Of a stretch of DNA of 53,701 bases, positions 15,584-24,982 are shown piece by piece. Origin of the DNA: Anaerolineaceae bacterium UBA6073 (GTDB lineage: Bacteria > Chloroflexota > Anaerolineae > Anaerolineales > Anaerolineaceae); NCBI GenBank assembly GCA_002436085.1, contig DIXT01000009.1, positions 1-53,701 of the forward strand, read 5' to 3'. Position numbers and translations under genes: made by a program. Position 1 is the stretch's first letter, and each line of letters begins with the position of its first letter. The notes beneath the pieces were generated by a model. That model made no database searches. It saw nothing but the letters and a program-made list of their open reading frames with translations, and had not been told where the DNA came from.

Positions 15584-18500
15584 CTAATCCTCGTCCATAC
15601 CGAGGTCATCGGTATCCGGTTCATCATCCATGTCGGGATATTCATCAGCGATAGGATACTCGTCGTCGTTGAAATCTACCTCAGCGCTGTCATCTTCCAT
15701 GAAGATATTCATTTGTTGAACCTGAATGTCTTCCTTTCCTGGTTGATGTTCCACATCCTGCGCGGCAAAGCGCGTCGGGTCAAACCCGGTACCTGCCGGA
15801 ATCAGCTTGCCAATGATGACGTTTTCCTTCAAGCCGAAGAGCTGGTCTTCCTTGGAGGCAATCGCCGCGCCAGCCAAAACCTTGATTGTGTGCTGGAATG
15901 AAGACGCCGAAAGGAAAGAGTCGGTGTTCAAGGATGCTTTGGAGACCCCCAGCAAAACGTTGATAAAGCGCGCCGGGCGTAAACCTCTTGCCATCAGATC
16001 TTCGTTTACCTTGCGAAGTTCAAGCCTGTCAACCAGATCCTGAGGAAGGTACTGCGAGTCGCCGGGTCGCGTAATCTGCACTTTGTTAAGCATCTTACGA
16101 ATGATGACTTCAAAGTGTTTGTCATTAATGTTCTGACCCTGGGTGCGGTAGACCTTCTGGATTTCGGTCATCAAGTAGAGCTCGGTCGCCTCGCGGCCTT
16201 TAATGTAAAGAATCGTGTGCGGGTTCAATGAACCTTCTGTCAGCGGCTCGCCGCCTTCCACTACTTGACTTTCTTTGACCAGCAGGCGTGCAGTCGGGGG
16301 AATTTCATATTCTTCCGTCTCGCGGTTCTCGTAGGAGACAATCACATTGTTTTCTTCGATGCGTACGCGACCGGCATGCTGGGCTGTAATGGTTGCCTCA
16401 TCTGATGTCGCAAGCGCATCGCCAATGGAGACCTCGCCCTCGTCCTCAACCTGGACATTCCAACCTTCAGGAATTTCGTAGGTATCGGAAGTCATCTCGC
16501 TGTGGTCTACACGAACCATGCGCTGCTCAGGATTCTTCTGGGATTGGACCAGGTGCACAACGCCTTTGATACGGCTGATAACAGCCTCGCCCTTAGGCAT
16601 AACGCGCGCTTCGAACAGTTCCTCAACACGCGGGAGACCGGTGGTAATATCTCCTGATGCCGCGACACCACCGGTGTGGAAGGTACGCAGGGTCAGCTGC
16701 GTGCCAGGCTCACCAATGGACTGCGCTGCCACAATACCAACAGCCGCGCCAAGGTTCACCATTTTTCCACGCGCCAGGTCCATTCCATAGCAGCGTGCAC
16801 ACATGCCGTGCTGCAGCTCGCAGGTAAGCGGAGAACGCACCTTAATGGTCGGAACTTCTGCCTGAATTATGGTACGCTGAAGTTTGTAATCAATTAATTC
16901 ATTGCGCTCGGCAATGACCTCTCCAGTCTGCGGGTGCGTAACGCGGTCGGCTAACAGGCGGCCGTAGATGCGTTCGCCGTACGACTGCCCTGCAACATCA
17001 TCTTTGGCGTTGATGAAGATGCCTTCTTCGGTTCCGCAGTCTTCGTTGTTGATAATCATATCCTGGGCAACATCGACCAGGCGGCGGGTCAGATAACCAG
17101 CATCCGCCGTACGCAAAGCCGTGTCCGCCAAACCCTTGCGCGCGCCGTGCGTGGAGATGAAGTATTCCAACGCTGTCAGTCCTTCGCGGAAGTTTGAGCG
17201 AATAGGCATCGGGATAATTCGGCCGGAGGGGTCAGCCATTAAGCCGCGCATACCAGCCAACTGCGAAATCGGGCTGAAACCACCTTTGGTCGCACCGGAA
17301 TTTGCCATCGTGGCAAGATTGCCGTTGGGATCCAAATGCGCTTTGACTGCCTTGCCTACTTCTTCGGTCGCGTCCTGCCAAATCTTGATGAAGTTCTGGT
17401 TTTGTTCGTGCTCGGTTTGCAGACCGCGGCGGTAAGCTTTTTGGGCTGTTTCGACCTTCAGAAGGGCTTCCTTGATGATATCGGCTTTCTCTGGAGGAAC
17501 CTCAATATCCGCTACGGCAAGCGTAGAGCCGCTCTGGGTAGCATAACGGAAACCAATATCCTTGATGTTGTCCGCGGCCTCAGTCGTTTTGTCATCCCTC
17601 AGAATTTCGTGAATTTCTGCAATCAAATCGCGAATACCGCCCTTATCAAGAGTTTTGTTGATAAAGCGGATTTCTTCCGGCAGAATATCGTTAAAAATAG
17701 CGCGCCCAACAGTAGTATCGAGGAGACCTTCCACCGGTGACAGAAGGCGTTCAGGTTTAGGCGAATCGGAATACCAACTCTTCACAACTAATTTAATGCG
17801 GGCGTGCAAATCAACCTGCCCGAGCTGGTAAGCTAAGATTACCTCGTCAATATTGGCAAAGGCTCTACCGTCGCCCTTTAATGGTCTGTTGACCTGCATT
17901 GTCAGGTAATAAACGCCCAGAACCATATCCTTTCCAGGAGAAATAATCGGTTCACCACTGGCAGGTTTAAGCAGATTTTTGCTGGCAAGCATGTATTGAC
18001 GGGCTTCCTGAACCGCTTTTTCCGAGAGCGGCACGTGGACAGCCATCTGGTCGCCGTCAAAGTCAGCGTTAAAGGCTGTGGTAACCAGCGGGTGTAATTG
18101 GATGGCGCTGCCTTCAATCAACACCGGTTCAAAAGCCTGAATACCCAATCTGTGCAGAGTCGGGGCACGGTTAAGCAGCACCGGACGGCGACCAATGACT
18201 TCTTCCAATACTTCCCAGACTTCCGGGCGATTGCGCTCAATAAACTTCTTAGCACCCTTAATATTGTGGGCGTAGTGGTGTTCTTCTACCAAACCAGCAA
18301 TCACGAACGGCTTGTAGAGTTCCAGCGCCATTGTTTTTGGCAATCCGCACTGGTAAAGCTTCAGATTAGGACCAACCACAATCACGGAACGGCCGGAATA
18401 GTCCACGCGTTTACCCAACAGGTTGCGGCGGAAGCGGCCTTTCTTACCCTTTAGCATATCGCTCAGGGAACGCAGTTCGCGGCGGCCGCGGCGGGACAGC

Positions 18501-19951
18501 ATGCGACCTCGCTGGGAATTGTCGATTAACGAATCAACAGCTTCCTGGAGCATGCGTTTTTCGTTGCGAACGATGACATCCGGTGCCCCAAGCTCCAATA
18601 AACGCTTCAGGCGGTTGTTGCGATTGATGACGCGGCGGTACAGATCGTTTAGGTCGGACGTCGCGAATCTACCGCCATCCAACTGCACCATCGGGCGCAG
18701 GTCGGGTGGAATAACCGGCAGAACTGTGAGAATCATCCATTCAGGAAGATTGGAGGAGCGGCGAAAAGCCTCTACCACTTTCAAGCGGCTGGTGGCTTTC
18801 TTCCGCTTTTGCTTGCTGCGGGTTGTGCGCACTTCCTGCCACAGATCTTCAGCCAGGGCATTTAAATCGAGGCGGTGCAGAATGTCGTGAAAAGCTTCTG
18901 CGCCCATATCGGCTTTGAAGACCTGCCCCCACCTGGACTTCAGCTCGCGATAGCGGGCTTCGCTTAGGAATGTAAAAGGCTGCAGTTCGTACAGTTCATC
19001 GCGCAGCTTGGCGTTCTCAGTCTTGGTAATGGCTTCCTGATCCTCAAGTTGGTTGCGGATTCCCTCCATAACTGTCTCAGCTTCCGCGCGGATTGTTTCT
19101 TTTTGAAGCTTCAATTCCTCGAGTTTGATTTGCTTTTCATTCCGCAAATCCTTCTCAAGGTCTTCCATACGTTCCTTAACAATTTTCTGGACGCGGGAAA
19201 TATGTTTTGAGGCTACTTCCTCATTGGCTTCCACCAGTACTTTTTCAAAATTATCCAACACAAAGACAATCGGCTTGCGAATAGTTTTACTGATTTTTTC
19301 AGTCAGCTCGCGTTCAACGCGCTGGCCTTCGGCAATCACGGGTTCAAATAAGCTGGAAACATGCTCGTCGTACTCCGCATTGATGGCTTCCATCTGACTG
19401 TCAATCTCGCGCAGCTTACGGTCGCGCTGCTTTTTGGCTTCAGCAATCTGACCATTAACTTTTTCAATTAACTCGCGTTCGGAGAGGCTGATTTCGTCCT
19501 CAAGTCGTTTCAATGCCTTCTGGCGTGCATCTTCATCGACATAAGTCACAATGTACTGGGCAAAGTACAGCACCCGGTCAAGGTTGCGGCGGGAAATATC
19601 GAGCAGCAAACCGAGGTGAGAGGGAACTCTGCGCGTGTACCAAATATGCGCAACAGGCGCCGCAAGCTCAATATGTCCCATGCGTTCCCGCCGGACGCTT
19701 GACTTGGTAACCTCGACGCCGCATTTATCGCAAACAACACCCTGGTATTTTTTGTTCTTGTATTTGCCGCAGTAACACTGATAGTCCCTGGTAGGGCCAA
19801 AGATGGCTTCGCAAAACAAACCGTCCTTTTCCGGGCGCAAACGACGATAGTTAATTGTCTCGGGCTTTAGAACTTCTCCATAGGACCATCCGCGAATTTT
19901 TTCAGGGGAAGCAAGGTTGATGCGAAGTGCTTTCATTTGATTATTTTCCAC
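15584..19951 (-). CDS. rpoC: RNA polymerase beta prime subunit
   Basis: This catalytic RNA polymerase subunit has about 1455 residues. Seen: the N-terminal zinc site (YQCYCGKYKN and VVCDKCGVEV), the lid/rudder region RLLELGAPDVIVRNEKRMLQEAVD (positions near 480-500), the active-site NADFDGDQM chelating magnesium, trigger-loop and bridge-helix segments, and the second zinc-type cluster LTCELQHGMCARCYG. Two unusual parts stand out. A charged coiled-coil segment of about 180 residues (about 150-330 of the longer reading) lies between the zinc region and ADMGAEAFHDIL. A very acidic tail covers about the last 40 residues. I prefer the GTG at 19951 because GGAGG lies 5 bases upstream. ATG codons at 19963 and 19936 are alternatives. 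rpoB is not upstream; a histidine kinase gene is. Confidence 0.97.
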   Translation of the reverse strand: MENNQMKALRINLASPEKIRGWSYGEVLKPETINYRRLRPEKDGLFCEAIFGPTRDYQCYCGKYKNKKYQGVVCDKCGVEVTKSSVRRERMGHIELAAPVAHIWYTRRVPSHLGLLLDISRRNLDRVLYFAQYIVTYVDEDARQKALKRLEDEISLSERELIEKVNGQIAEAKKQRDRKLREIDSQMEAINAEYDEHVSSLFEPVIAEGQRVERELTEKISKTIRKPIVFVLDNFEKVLVEANEEVASKHISRVQKIVKERMEDLEKDLRNEKQIKLEELKLQKETIRAEAETVMEGIRNQLEDQEAITKTENAKLRDELYELQPFTFLSEARYRELKSRWGQVFKADMGAEAFHDILHRLDLNALAEDLWQEVRTTRSKQKRKKATSRLKVVEAFRRSSNLPEWMILTVLPVIPPDLRPMVQLDGGRFATSDLNDLYRRVINRNNRLKRLLELGAPDVIVRNEKRMLQEAVDSLIDNSQRGRMLSRRGRRELRSLSDMLKGKKGRFRRNLLGKRVDYSGRSVIVVGPNLKLYQCGLPKTMALELYKPFVIAGLVEEHHYAHNIKGAKKFIERNRPEVWEVLEEVIGRRPVLLNRAPTLHRLGIQAFEPVLIEGSAIQLHPLVTTAFNADFDGDQMAVHVPLSEKAVQEARQYMLASKNLLKPASGEPIISPGKDMVLGVYYLTMQVNRPLKGDGRAFANIDEVILAYQLGQVDLHARIKLVVKSWYSDSPKPERLLSPVEGLLDTTVGRAIFNDILPEEIRFINKTLDKGGIRDLIAEIHEILRDDKTTEAADNIKDIGFRYATQSGSTLAVADIEVPPEKADIIKEALLKVETAQKAYRRGLQTEHEQNQNFIKIWQDATEEVGKAVKAHLDPNGNLATMANSGATKGGFSPISQLAGMRGLMADPSGRIIPMPIRSNFREGLTALEYFISTHGARKGLADTALRTADAGYLTRRLVDVAQDMIINNEDCGTEEGIFINAKDDVAGQSYGERIYGRLLADRVTHPQTGEVIAERNELIDYKLQRTIIQAEVPTIKVRSPLTCELQHGMCARCYGMDLARGKMVNLGAAVGIVAAQSIGEPGTQLTLRTFHTGGVAASGDITTGLPRVEELFEARVMPKGEAVISRIKGVVHLVQSQKNPEQRMVRVDHSEMTSDTYEIPEGWNVQVEDEGEVSIGDALATSDEATITAQHAGRVRIEENNVIVSYENRETEEYEIPPTARLLVKESQVVEGGEPLTEGSLNPHTILYIKGREATELYLMTEIQKVYRTQGQNINDKHFEVIIRKMLNKVQITRPGDSQYLPQDLVDRLELRKVNEDLMARGLRPARFINVLLGVSKASLNTDSFLSASSFQHTIKVLAGAAIASKEDQLFGLKENVIIGKLIPAGTGFDPTRFAAQDVEHQPGKEDIQVQQMNIFMEDDSAEVDFNDDEYPIADEYPDMDDEPDTDDLGMDED

Positions 19952-19981
19952 GCGAGCCTCCATGTCGTGAAAGAAGGTACA

Positions 19982-20032
19982 ACACGAAAAAGAAGCTGAG
20001 AGTCGTTTTCTCAGATTCCATAATTTTCGTGT
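19982..20032 (-). promoter_or_regulatory. Nested hairpin in the rpoC leader
   Basis: An outer 9-bp stem (19982-19990 with 20024-20032, ACACGAAAA/TTTTCGTGT) encloses a 6-bp hairpin (CTGAGA 19996-20001 with TCTCAG 20009-20014, 7-base loop). It lies wholly within the predicted transcribed leader of rpoC, between the promoter and the start codon. It is not followed by a T run, so it is not a terminator. A control or mRNA-stability element is possible. Confidence 0.5.
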
Positions 20033-20057
20033 GTTGAGTTAATTCATGCAACTTATC

Positions 20058-20087
20058 ATTATACTAAGAAATAATTGGGGTTGTCAA
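20058..20087 (-). promoter_or_regulatory. Consensus sigma-70-type promoter of rpoC
   Basis: On the minus strand TTGACA (20082-20087) and TATAAT (20058-20063) are both perfect matches with an 18-base spacer. Expected transcription start is near 20050, giving a leader of about 90-100 bases. This is the best promoter in the window and fits strong expression of an RNA polymerase gene on its own. Confidence 0.85.
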
Positions 20088-20121
20088 GATTTTTTTTGGT
20101 TTCCCTGAAGGATATTTTTCG

Positions 20122-22488
20122 TTATCCCTTCCTGACTGGTATTTCGATGGTAAATATACTGCCTTCTCCCAATTGGCTGTGTACCTTGATTGTACCACCG
20201 TGTTTGTCAACAACGGACTTCGCAATCGCCAGACCCAGACCCTGACCAATGTTCTCAATATTATTTGTTTCCTCAATATGGAAAAAGCGCGTGAATAACT
20301 TGGGTTGGTCCAGCGGGGCAATGCCTTTTCCATGATCCTGGACTGTTATGCTGAGCTTGGCGCTGTCCTTCACCGTGCTGACCAGCACCTCCCCACCCAT
20401 GGGACTGTATTTTATGGCGTTCTCCACAAGATTAAATACAGCCTGATGCAAGAGAAGCCGGTCCGCAGAGATACGCGGATTTTTTAGCCCGCTGTAGTTC
20501 GTTTTGATGCTGACTTTCCGCTGGGTTGCTTGCAGTTCCAGCAGCGCCAGGGCTTCGTCAATCATTTCCTTTACATCAAAACCAGTTAACTTTAAACTAT
20601 CGTTTGAGTCCAGCATCTCCAGGCTTAGTACCTTGCTCACCAGCCTGGACATGTACTCAATACTTAGCTTGATGCGGTCTATGAATTTGAGCTGCTCTTC
20701 GCTCAAGTTCCCGATATTCTCAAGCAGATTCAGATAACCGCGCATGTGCGAAAGTGGAGAGCGCAAGTCGTGGCTGATATTGGTCACAAACTCATTCTTT
20801 TGCAGATTCTGACGTTTCTGCGATGAGGTTTCGTTGAATACCAAAAGTCTCCCGCTTATTCCACTGAGCGGATCAAGCTGCCGTGCCTCAACCTCAAACT
20901 CCCGACCTTTGGCCTGAACAATAAACACATTGCCCGCTTCAGCGTTTGCCAGGTTAGCAGCAACAGCCGGAAAGGCAGCATGGAATGGAACCGACTTTAT
21001 TTCCTGCTGCCCACTTGTCTCCATAAGCTGCCAGGCGGATGAATTAGCAAAGACAACATTTTCGGCACTATCCAGGACAATTACAGGCGCAGCCAGCGCC
21101 TCAAGCGCTGCTGAAAGGACAAGCTTTTCATTTTGTAGTTTGCCATACTGTTCTTTGGCGCTCAGCACAGCCGAAGCCCGAAAAGCCAGCTGCTGGTAAA
21201 AACGGATATCTTCCTGCGAAAACCAATGGTTCTGGTCAAAACCCACCCACAGGATGCCCTGGGTAATATCTTCGCTTTTCAGCCGCAGCGCAGCAATAGA
21301 TTGTGGATACGGCATGCCGGACGAAAGACCAAAATACTGGTCGACCTTCAAGTCGCTTAAAATTAGTTGGTCCTGGCTGCCGAGTTTATCGAGAATCATC
21401 GCGTCCAGATACGCGTAAACCCGGGTCTGGTCGCCTTGACCGAGGCGCAGGCGCATCTCAACCTGCTCATCGCTGGTCCCCTGGCTGAGCAGGATCAGGC
21501 GGGCAGTGGACGCATCCCGTCCCAAGGCGGCGCGCAAGATGGAGGAAAGGACCAGGTCATATCCTTCGCGGGAATAATGCGACGGATCAAGGGAAAGCAA
21601 ACGGGCTTGCGTATCATTGCGGAGACGCAAATTTTCACGCAAATCCTCAAGCGCTTTTGCCAGTTTTGCATCGCTCGGGCTGTGGATTTCAAAACTCAGG
21701 CTGTGGTCATAACGCCCCAACGTGAGCCGCTCAATTTGGGCGATGGTCTGTTTTATCGGACTGTAGATTTCCCACTCCGCCAGGTAGTCCATCGGGTTCC
21801 ATTCGCTGCCCAACCAACCCTGCAGCAACTGGCAGGCAGCGCCAGCGATAAGTGCCGGCGGAAGCAGAACAGCGCTGACCAGCACAAACTGCTCCAGAAT
21901 GGTCATCAAATCATTCTGACCAAAACTCAACGAAATGACAAGACGGATAAGGAGCAAGAGCGGAAGCGCGAGCAGGTAAGCGAAAAGCGCGTTGATCAGC
22001 GGTTTCCGCGTGCTTTGGCTGCTGCCGCTCATTTCGGTCCGGCGGGTAAGCGTGCTGAACACAACCGTGAGGGCGGCATACTGCAGAATGATGCTGAAAT
22101 CCTGCCCGAACAAAAGCCATTGCGAAAGTCCTGAAGCGGTCGCCAAAACAGCCGCAGGCAGCGGACCCGCAAAACCGAGCGCTGCGAAAGCCGGGATTAG
22201 ACCAAGGAAAAAGATTACGCCAGGGAACTGTGTTCCATCATAACCCGTAAAGGAACCCTGAAAAGGTGTGAACTGCGCAAAATAGCTGCACGGAAGCAGC
22301 AAAATAGCCAGCAGCGCCAGCCATCGGATTTCTTTTTTATGGAGAGCAAGCGGAAATTTCAGGCTTTTCCAAAGTCCATACAAGATGCCGCCTGTGAGCA
22401 CAGCCGTCAGGAGCCATATCGCCGCAGGCAGCGGCGCCTGAGGCGACGGCGCTAATCGAACTGCTGAATCGTAAAGAATTCCGGTCAT
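20122..22488 (-). CDS. Membrane-bound sensor histidine kinase with GAF/PAS-like domains
   Basis: The 788-residue protein has an N-terminal membrane region of about six to eight helices (residues about 20-225), a GAF-like domain (about 300-440), a PAS-like domain (ALAAPVIVLDSAENVVFANSSAW, near 470), then a HisKA domain with the phospho-acceptor His in FVTNISHDLRSPLSHMRGY (near 572). The HATPase domain has LVENAIKYSP (N box), DHGKGI (G1), FTRFFHIEE (F box) and GQGLGLAIAK (G2). It autophosphorylates and passes phosphate to a response regulator, but none is encoded nearby. Signal unknown. It lies between cmk and rpoC on the same strand. The -10-like TATAAT 12 bases before its ATG suggests a very short leader. 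Confidence 0.9.
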   Translation of the reverse strand: MTGILYDSAVRLAPSPQAPLPAAIWLLTAVLTGGILYGLWKSLKFPLALHKKEIRWLALLAILLLPCSYFAQFTPFQGSFTGYDGTQFPGVIFFLGLIPAFAALGFAGPLPAAVLATASGLSQWLLFGQDFSIILQYAALTVVFSTLTRRTEMSGSSQSTRKPLINALFAYLLALPLLLLIRLVISLSFGQNDLMTILEQFVLVSAVLLPPALIAGAACQLLQGWLGSEWNPMDYLAEWEIYSPIKQTIAQIERLTLGRYDHSLSFEIHSPSDAKLAKALEDLRENLRLRNDTQARLLSLDPSHYSREGYDLVLSSILRAALGRDASTARLILLSQGTSDEQVEMRLRLGQGDQTRVYAYLDAMILDKLGSQDQLILSDLKVDQYFGLSSGMPYPQSIAALRLKSEDITQGILWVGFDQNHWFSQEDIRFYQQLAFRASAVLSAKEQYGKLQNEKLVLSAALEALAAPVIVLDSAENVVFANSSAWQLMETSGQQEIKSVPFHAAFPAVAANLANAEAGNVFIVQAKGREFEVEARQLDPLSGISGRLLVFNETSSQKRQNLQKNEFVTNISHDLRSPLSHMRGYLNLLENIGNLSEEQLKFIDRIKLSIEYMSRLVSKVLSLEMLDSNDSLKLTGFDVKEMIDEALALLELQATQRKVSIKTNYSGLKNPRISADRLLLHQAVFNLVENAIKYSPMGGEVLVSTVKDSAKLSITVQDHGKGIAPLDQPKLFTRFFHIEETNNIENIGQGLGLAIAKSVVDKHGGTIKVHSQLGEGSIFTIEIPVRKG

Positions 22489-22500
22489 ATCCCAACAAAT

Positions 22501-22506
22501 ATTATA
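22501..22506 (-). promoter_or_regulatory. Candidate extended -10 for the histidine kinase gene
   Basis: Minus strand reads TGCTATAAT, a perfect extended -10, ending 12 bases before the ATG at 22488. The G-rich tract GGGGGAGG lies upstream of it, so it would not be transcribed as a ribosome-binding site. No clear -35. Confidence 0.5.
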
Positions 22507-22542
22507 GCACCTCCCCCAACAGAACGACCCGGAAAAGCCGTC

Positions 22543-23259
22543 TTAGGAAACAGGCGAAGCGGGCGGAACAATCATTGCGAGTATCCGTTCAACGACTTGC
22601 GCAGCGCTTAGAGCGTCTGTGTTGATAACCACCGCGTCATCCGCTATTTTTAAGGGCGCATACTTCCGCGAAGAATCAATCTTATCCCGCCTGCGCAGCG
22701 ATGCCACCACTTGTTGGAATGTGATCGTGCTGCCGCGCGCCTTTTCTTCCTTAAAACGGCGTTTTGCCCGGACTTTCAGCGAAGCATCCAGGTAAATCTT
22801 CAACCCGGCGTCCGGCAGAACCACCGTGCCAATATCCCTCCCCAGCATGACGATCCTGCCCCTGGAGGCAATTTTCCTCTGCTGCAATGTCATCGCAGCC
22901 CGTACTCCCGGATATGAGGAAATAAGTGAAACGTGCTGATTAACCTCCGGGAGTCGGATATCCCAGGTGTGGTCCTGGTGATTAATGAGCACGTCGAACG
23001 CACGGCCGTCAGAGACGCTGCCCGGCTGGACGTCAATTTCGATTGTCTCAGCAAGCTGCGTGACCGCTGACTCATCCTCCGGAACAAGGCCCTCCGCCAA
23101 CGCCTGCCAGGTAATCGCGCGGTACATAATGCCCGTATCCAGGCACAGATAACCCAGATGCGTGGCCAGCTCCGCCCCAACGGTACTCTTGCCGCTGGCA
23201 GCCGGGCCGTCTATCGCGATAATCTGTGGGTACTGCGCTGAGCTTTCATTGGTTTGCAT
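22543..23259 (-). CDS. cmk: Cytidylate kinase
   Basis: It phosphorylates CMP and dCMP with ATP in pyrimidine nucleotide recycling. The 238-residue protein has the P-loop IAIDGPAASGKSTVG, the CMP-binding LDTGIMYRAITWQAL, the core GRIVMLGRDIGTVVLPDAGLKIYLDAS, the lid RAKRRFKEEKARG and a C-terminal VVINTDALS stretch. A charged N-terminal extension of about 10 residues precedes the fold. Its ATG overlaps the stop of the preceding glycosyltransferase-like gene by one base (TAATG), so it is the last gene of the long leftward operon that begins at lepA. Confidence 0.95.
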   Translation of the reverse strand: MQTNESSAQYPQIIAIDGPAASGKSTVGAELATHLGYLCLDTGIMYRAITWQALAEGLVPEDESAVTQLAETIEIDVQPGSVSDGRAFDVLINHQDHTWDIRLPEVNQHVSLISSYPGVRAAMTLQQRKIASRGRIVMLGRDIGTVVLPDAGLKIYLDASLKVRAKRRFKEEKARGSTITFQQVVASLRRRDKIDSSRKYAPLKIADDAVVINTDALSAAQVVERILAMIVPPASPVS

Positions 23260-24980
23260 TATGGGACAGCTCCTGTCATCAGATCCTGACGGATCCAGAG
23301 GTAATATTCGTTGGCTTCAGCCGGTAAGCTCTTGCTTACCGCGGATCTCAGAAGGTCTAAAAGTGAGACTTCACGCCAGTTTACGCTGCCATGGTTCACG
23401 ATGGCTGTTCCACGATAGGATTCCGCTGTTTTTTCCTGGTCCGGCGTACTCGAAATGATAATCTCCGGTGCACGCTCCTCCGGCAAGGCAGAAGATACCT
23501 CAACCAGGCGATACTCCAGGAATTCCCAGCGCAAGTATGCCAATCGGGGGTCTGTGATGACAACACTTGAAACCTGCGGTTCCATTTTTCCGAGCTTTTC
23601 GATTTCATTGAGCAGCAAACTTTGCGCGCGGGCGTTCACCTGGAGGCTGGAATCCGACCAAACCAGGGCTGGATAGGGATCTGCCGGTTTCAGCGCCAGG
23701 AAAGTGAGACTAAAGCTGAAAGCGAGGACGCTGAGCAGCACCGCGCTAAGGATGCCTTTACGCGCAGTCTGCAGCGACCAGCCCAGCATGATCAGGATGA
23801 AAATCAGCACGAGCAGTAATAAACCCAGAATAAAAGCTATCGCACTTGGACCAACGGTTAATGCTGATTGAGCGGGATTGACCAGACTTTTCGCGCTGAC
23901 AGCCAGATAAGCGCAAATAGCCATTCCTAGCAAGAATGCGCCCAAGGCAATATCCTTCTGCCCGGCTTCAAGAAGAATCTGATTTTCGAGCGTTCGGGCA
24001 GCCAAAAACCACAGCAAACAATGCAGCAGCGCGTATCCAGCTGTCCCCTGGGTACGGAACAGGAAAATGCTGAGGAGCATTACACCCGCCACCAAGCTGA
24101 CAATCTGTCCCCGCCCGTCTTTCTCCTTCCACGCGGAAAGCGCAGCAGGAAAAGCAAACAATATTATTGGTAAGCTATACGCACTAACGCGATATATAGG
24201 GAGTATGTATGCTATTGTTGCTACTTCCTGGCTGGACGACCATAAACCTGCCAACCCGCTCGCGATGCCGCTAAGGCCCGCTGGATTCAAAATAAACGCG
24301 CTTGCTAACAGTATTAAACTCACTATGAAGCTTAATCCGGCCGCTTCCCGAAAGGTTTTTGTCCGGAATGGACAAGCGTTCGCCAGACCATTCGCGGCTG
24401 CTTTATTTTGGGTAAGCATATAAATCCCCACGCCAATCCCACATGTTAGTACAGCAATCCAGAACCACGAGCCGCTCAACCATGCGACGGCCAGCGCGAT
24501 CCCGAGGCCGATAGATTTGCGCTCCATAAAGAAGCTAAGCGCCCAAATGAGCCCGACCGCGGTAAAAATCGCACCGCCGGCTTGCCGCGAAAGGGTAAAC
24601 AGGACCGGGTCAAACGCCAACCCCGTGGCCAGCAGAACTGCCTGCAGCGCCCCTACTCTCCGCCGCCAAAAAAGAGGTACCAGAGCCAGGCTGGCTCCGG
24701 CCAGCGCAGGCCAGAAGCGCGCAAAAAACGGGGCAGCCCCCAGCACGAAAAAGGTCGGTGCCGACAAACCTTCGTAGACCGGGCTGACAGCCGTGCCGGT
24801 CGATAGTCCATTTGCCACCAAAAAGGCTGCATAGGCGTTTTGGGCTTCTGCGGTATTGAAAGGTATTTTGCCAAGGTTGACCAGGCGCAGGCAGAGGCCG
24901 GCAAAGAATATTGCCAGAATAATCAGGCGCGCGTCCGCGTACCAGTTTTTCGACTTTCCTTCTCCCAAGAAATCATCCAT
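23259..24980 (-). CDS. Polytopic membrane protein, GT-C glycosyltransferase-like
   Basis: The 573-residue protein is almost entirely hydrophobic, with about a dozen predicted helices and a C-terminal soluble tail of roughly 130 residues. The N-terminal layout (LVNLGKIPFNTAEAQNAYAAF in the first external loop, at positions 33-53, then a long loop and repeated helices) resembles the dolichyl-phosphate-mannose mannosyltransferase/TIGR03663 (Agl23-like) group. Members often sit beside DUF2298 genes, as here. The usual acidic pair in the first loop reads Ala-Glu rather than Asp-Glu, so activity is uncertain. It starts 2 bases after the 893-residue DUF2298 gene and overlaps cmk by one base. Probable role: transfer or handling of a lipid-linked sugar. 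Confidence 0.6.
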   Translation of the reverse strand: MDDFLGEGKSKNWYADARLIILAIFFAGLCLRLVNLGKIPFNTAEAQNAYAAFLVANGLSTGTAVSPVYEGLSAPTFFVLGAAPFFARFWPALAGASLALVPLFWRRRVGALQAVLLATGLAFDPVLFTLSRQAGGAIFTAVGLIWALSFFMERKSIGLGIALAVAWLSGSWFWIAVLTCGIGVGIYMLTQNKAAANGLANACPFRTKTFREAAGLSFIVSLILLASAFILNPAGLSGIASGLAGLWSSSQEVATIAYILPIYRVSAYSLPIILFAFPAALSAWKEKDGRGQIVSLVAGVMLLSIFLFRTQGTAGYALLHCLLWFLAARTLENQILLEAGQKDIALGAFLLGMAICAYLAVSAKSLVNPAQSALTVGPSAIAFILGLLLLVLIFILIMLGWSLQTARKGILSAVLLSVLAFSFSLTFLALKPADPYPALVWSDSSLQVNARAQSLLLNEIEKLGKMEPQVSSVVITDPRLAYLRWEFLEYRLVEVSSALPEERAPEIIISSTPDQEKTAESYRGTAIVNHGSVNWREVSLLDLLRSAVSKSLPAEANEYYLWIRQDLMTGAVP

Positions 24981-24982
24981 AA

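Noticed and set aside
20088..20098. Run of T near rpoC as a terminator
   Set aside because: On the transcribed minus strand it is a run of A, with no strong hairpin before it.
21367..22134. 255-codon frame opposite the histidine kinase
   Set aside because: Antisense shadow with low-complexity Gln/Arg content and no family features.
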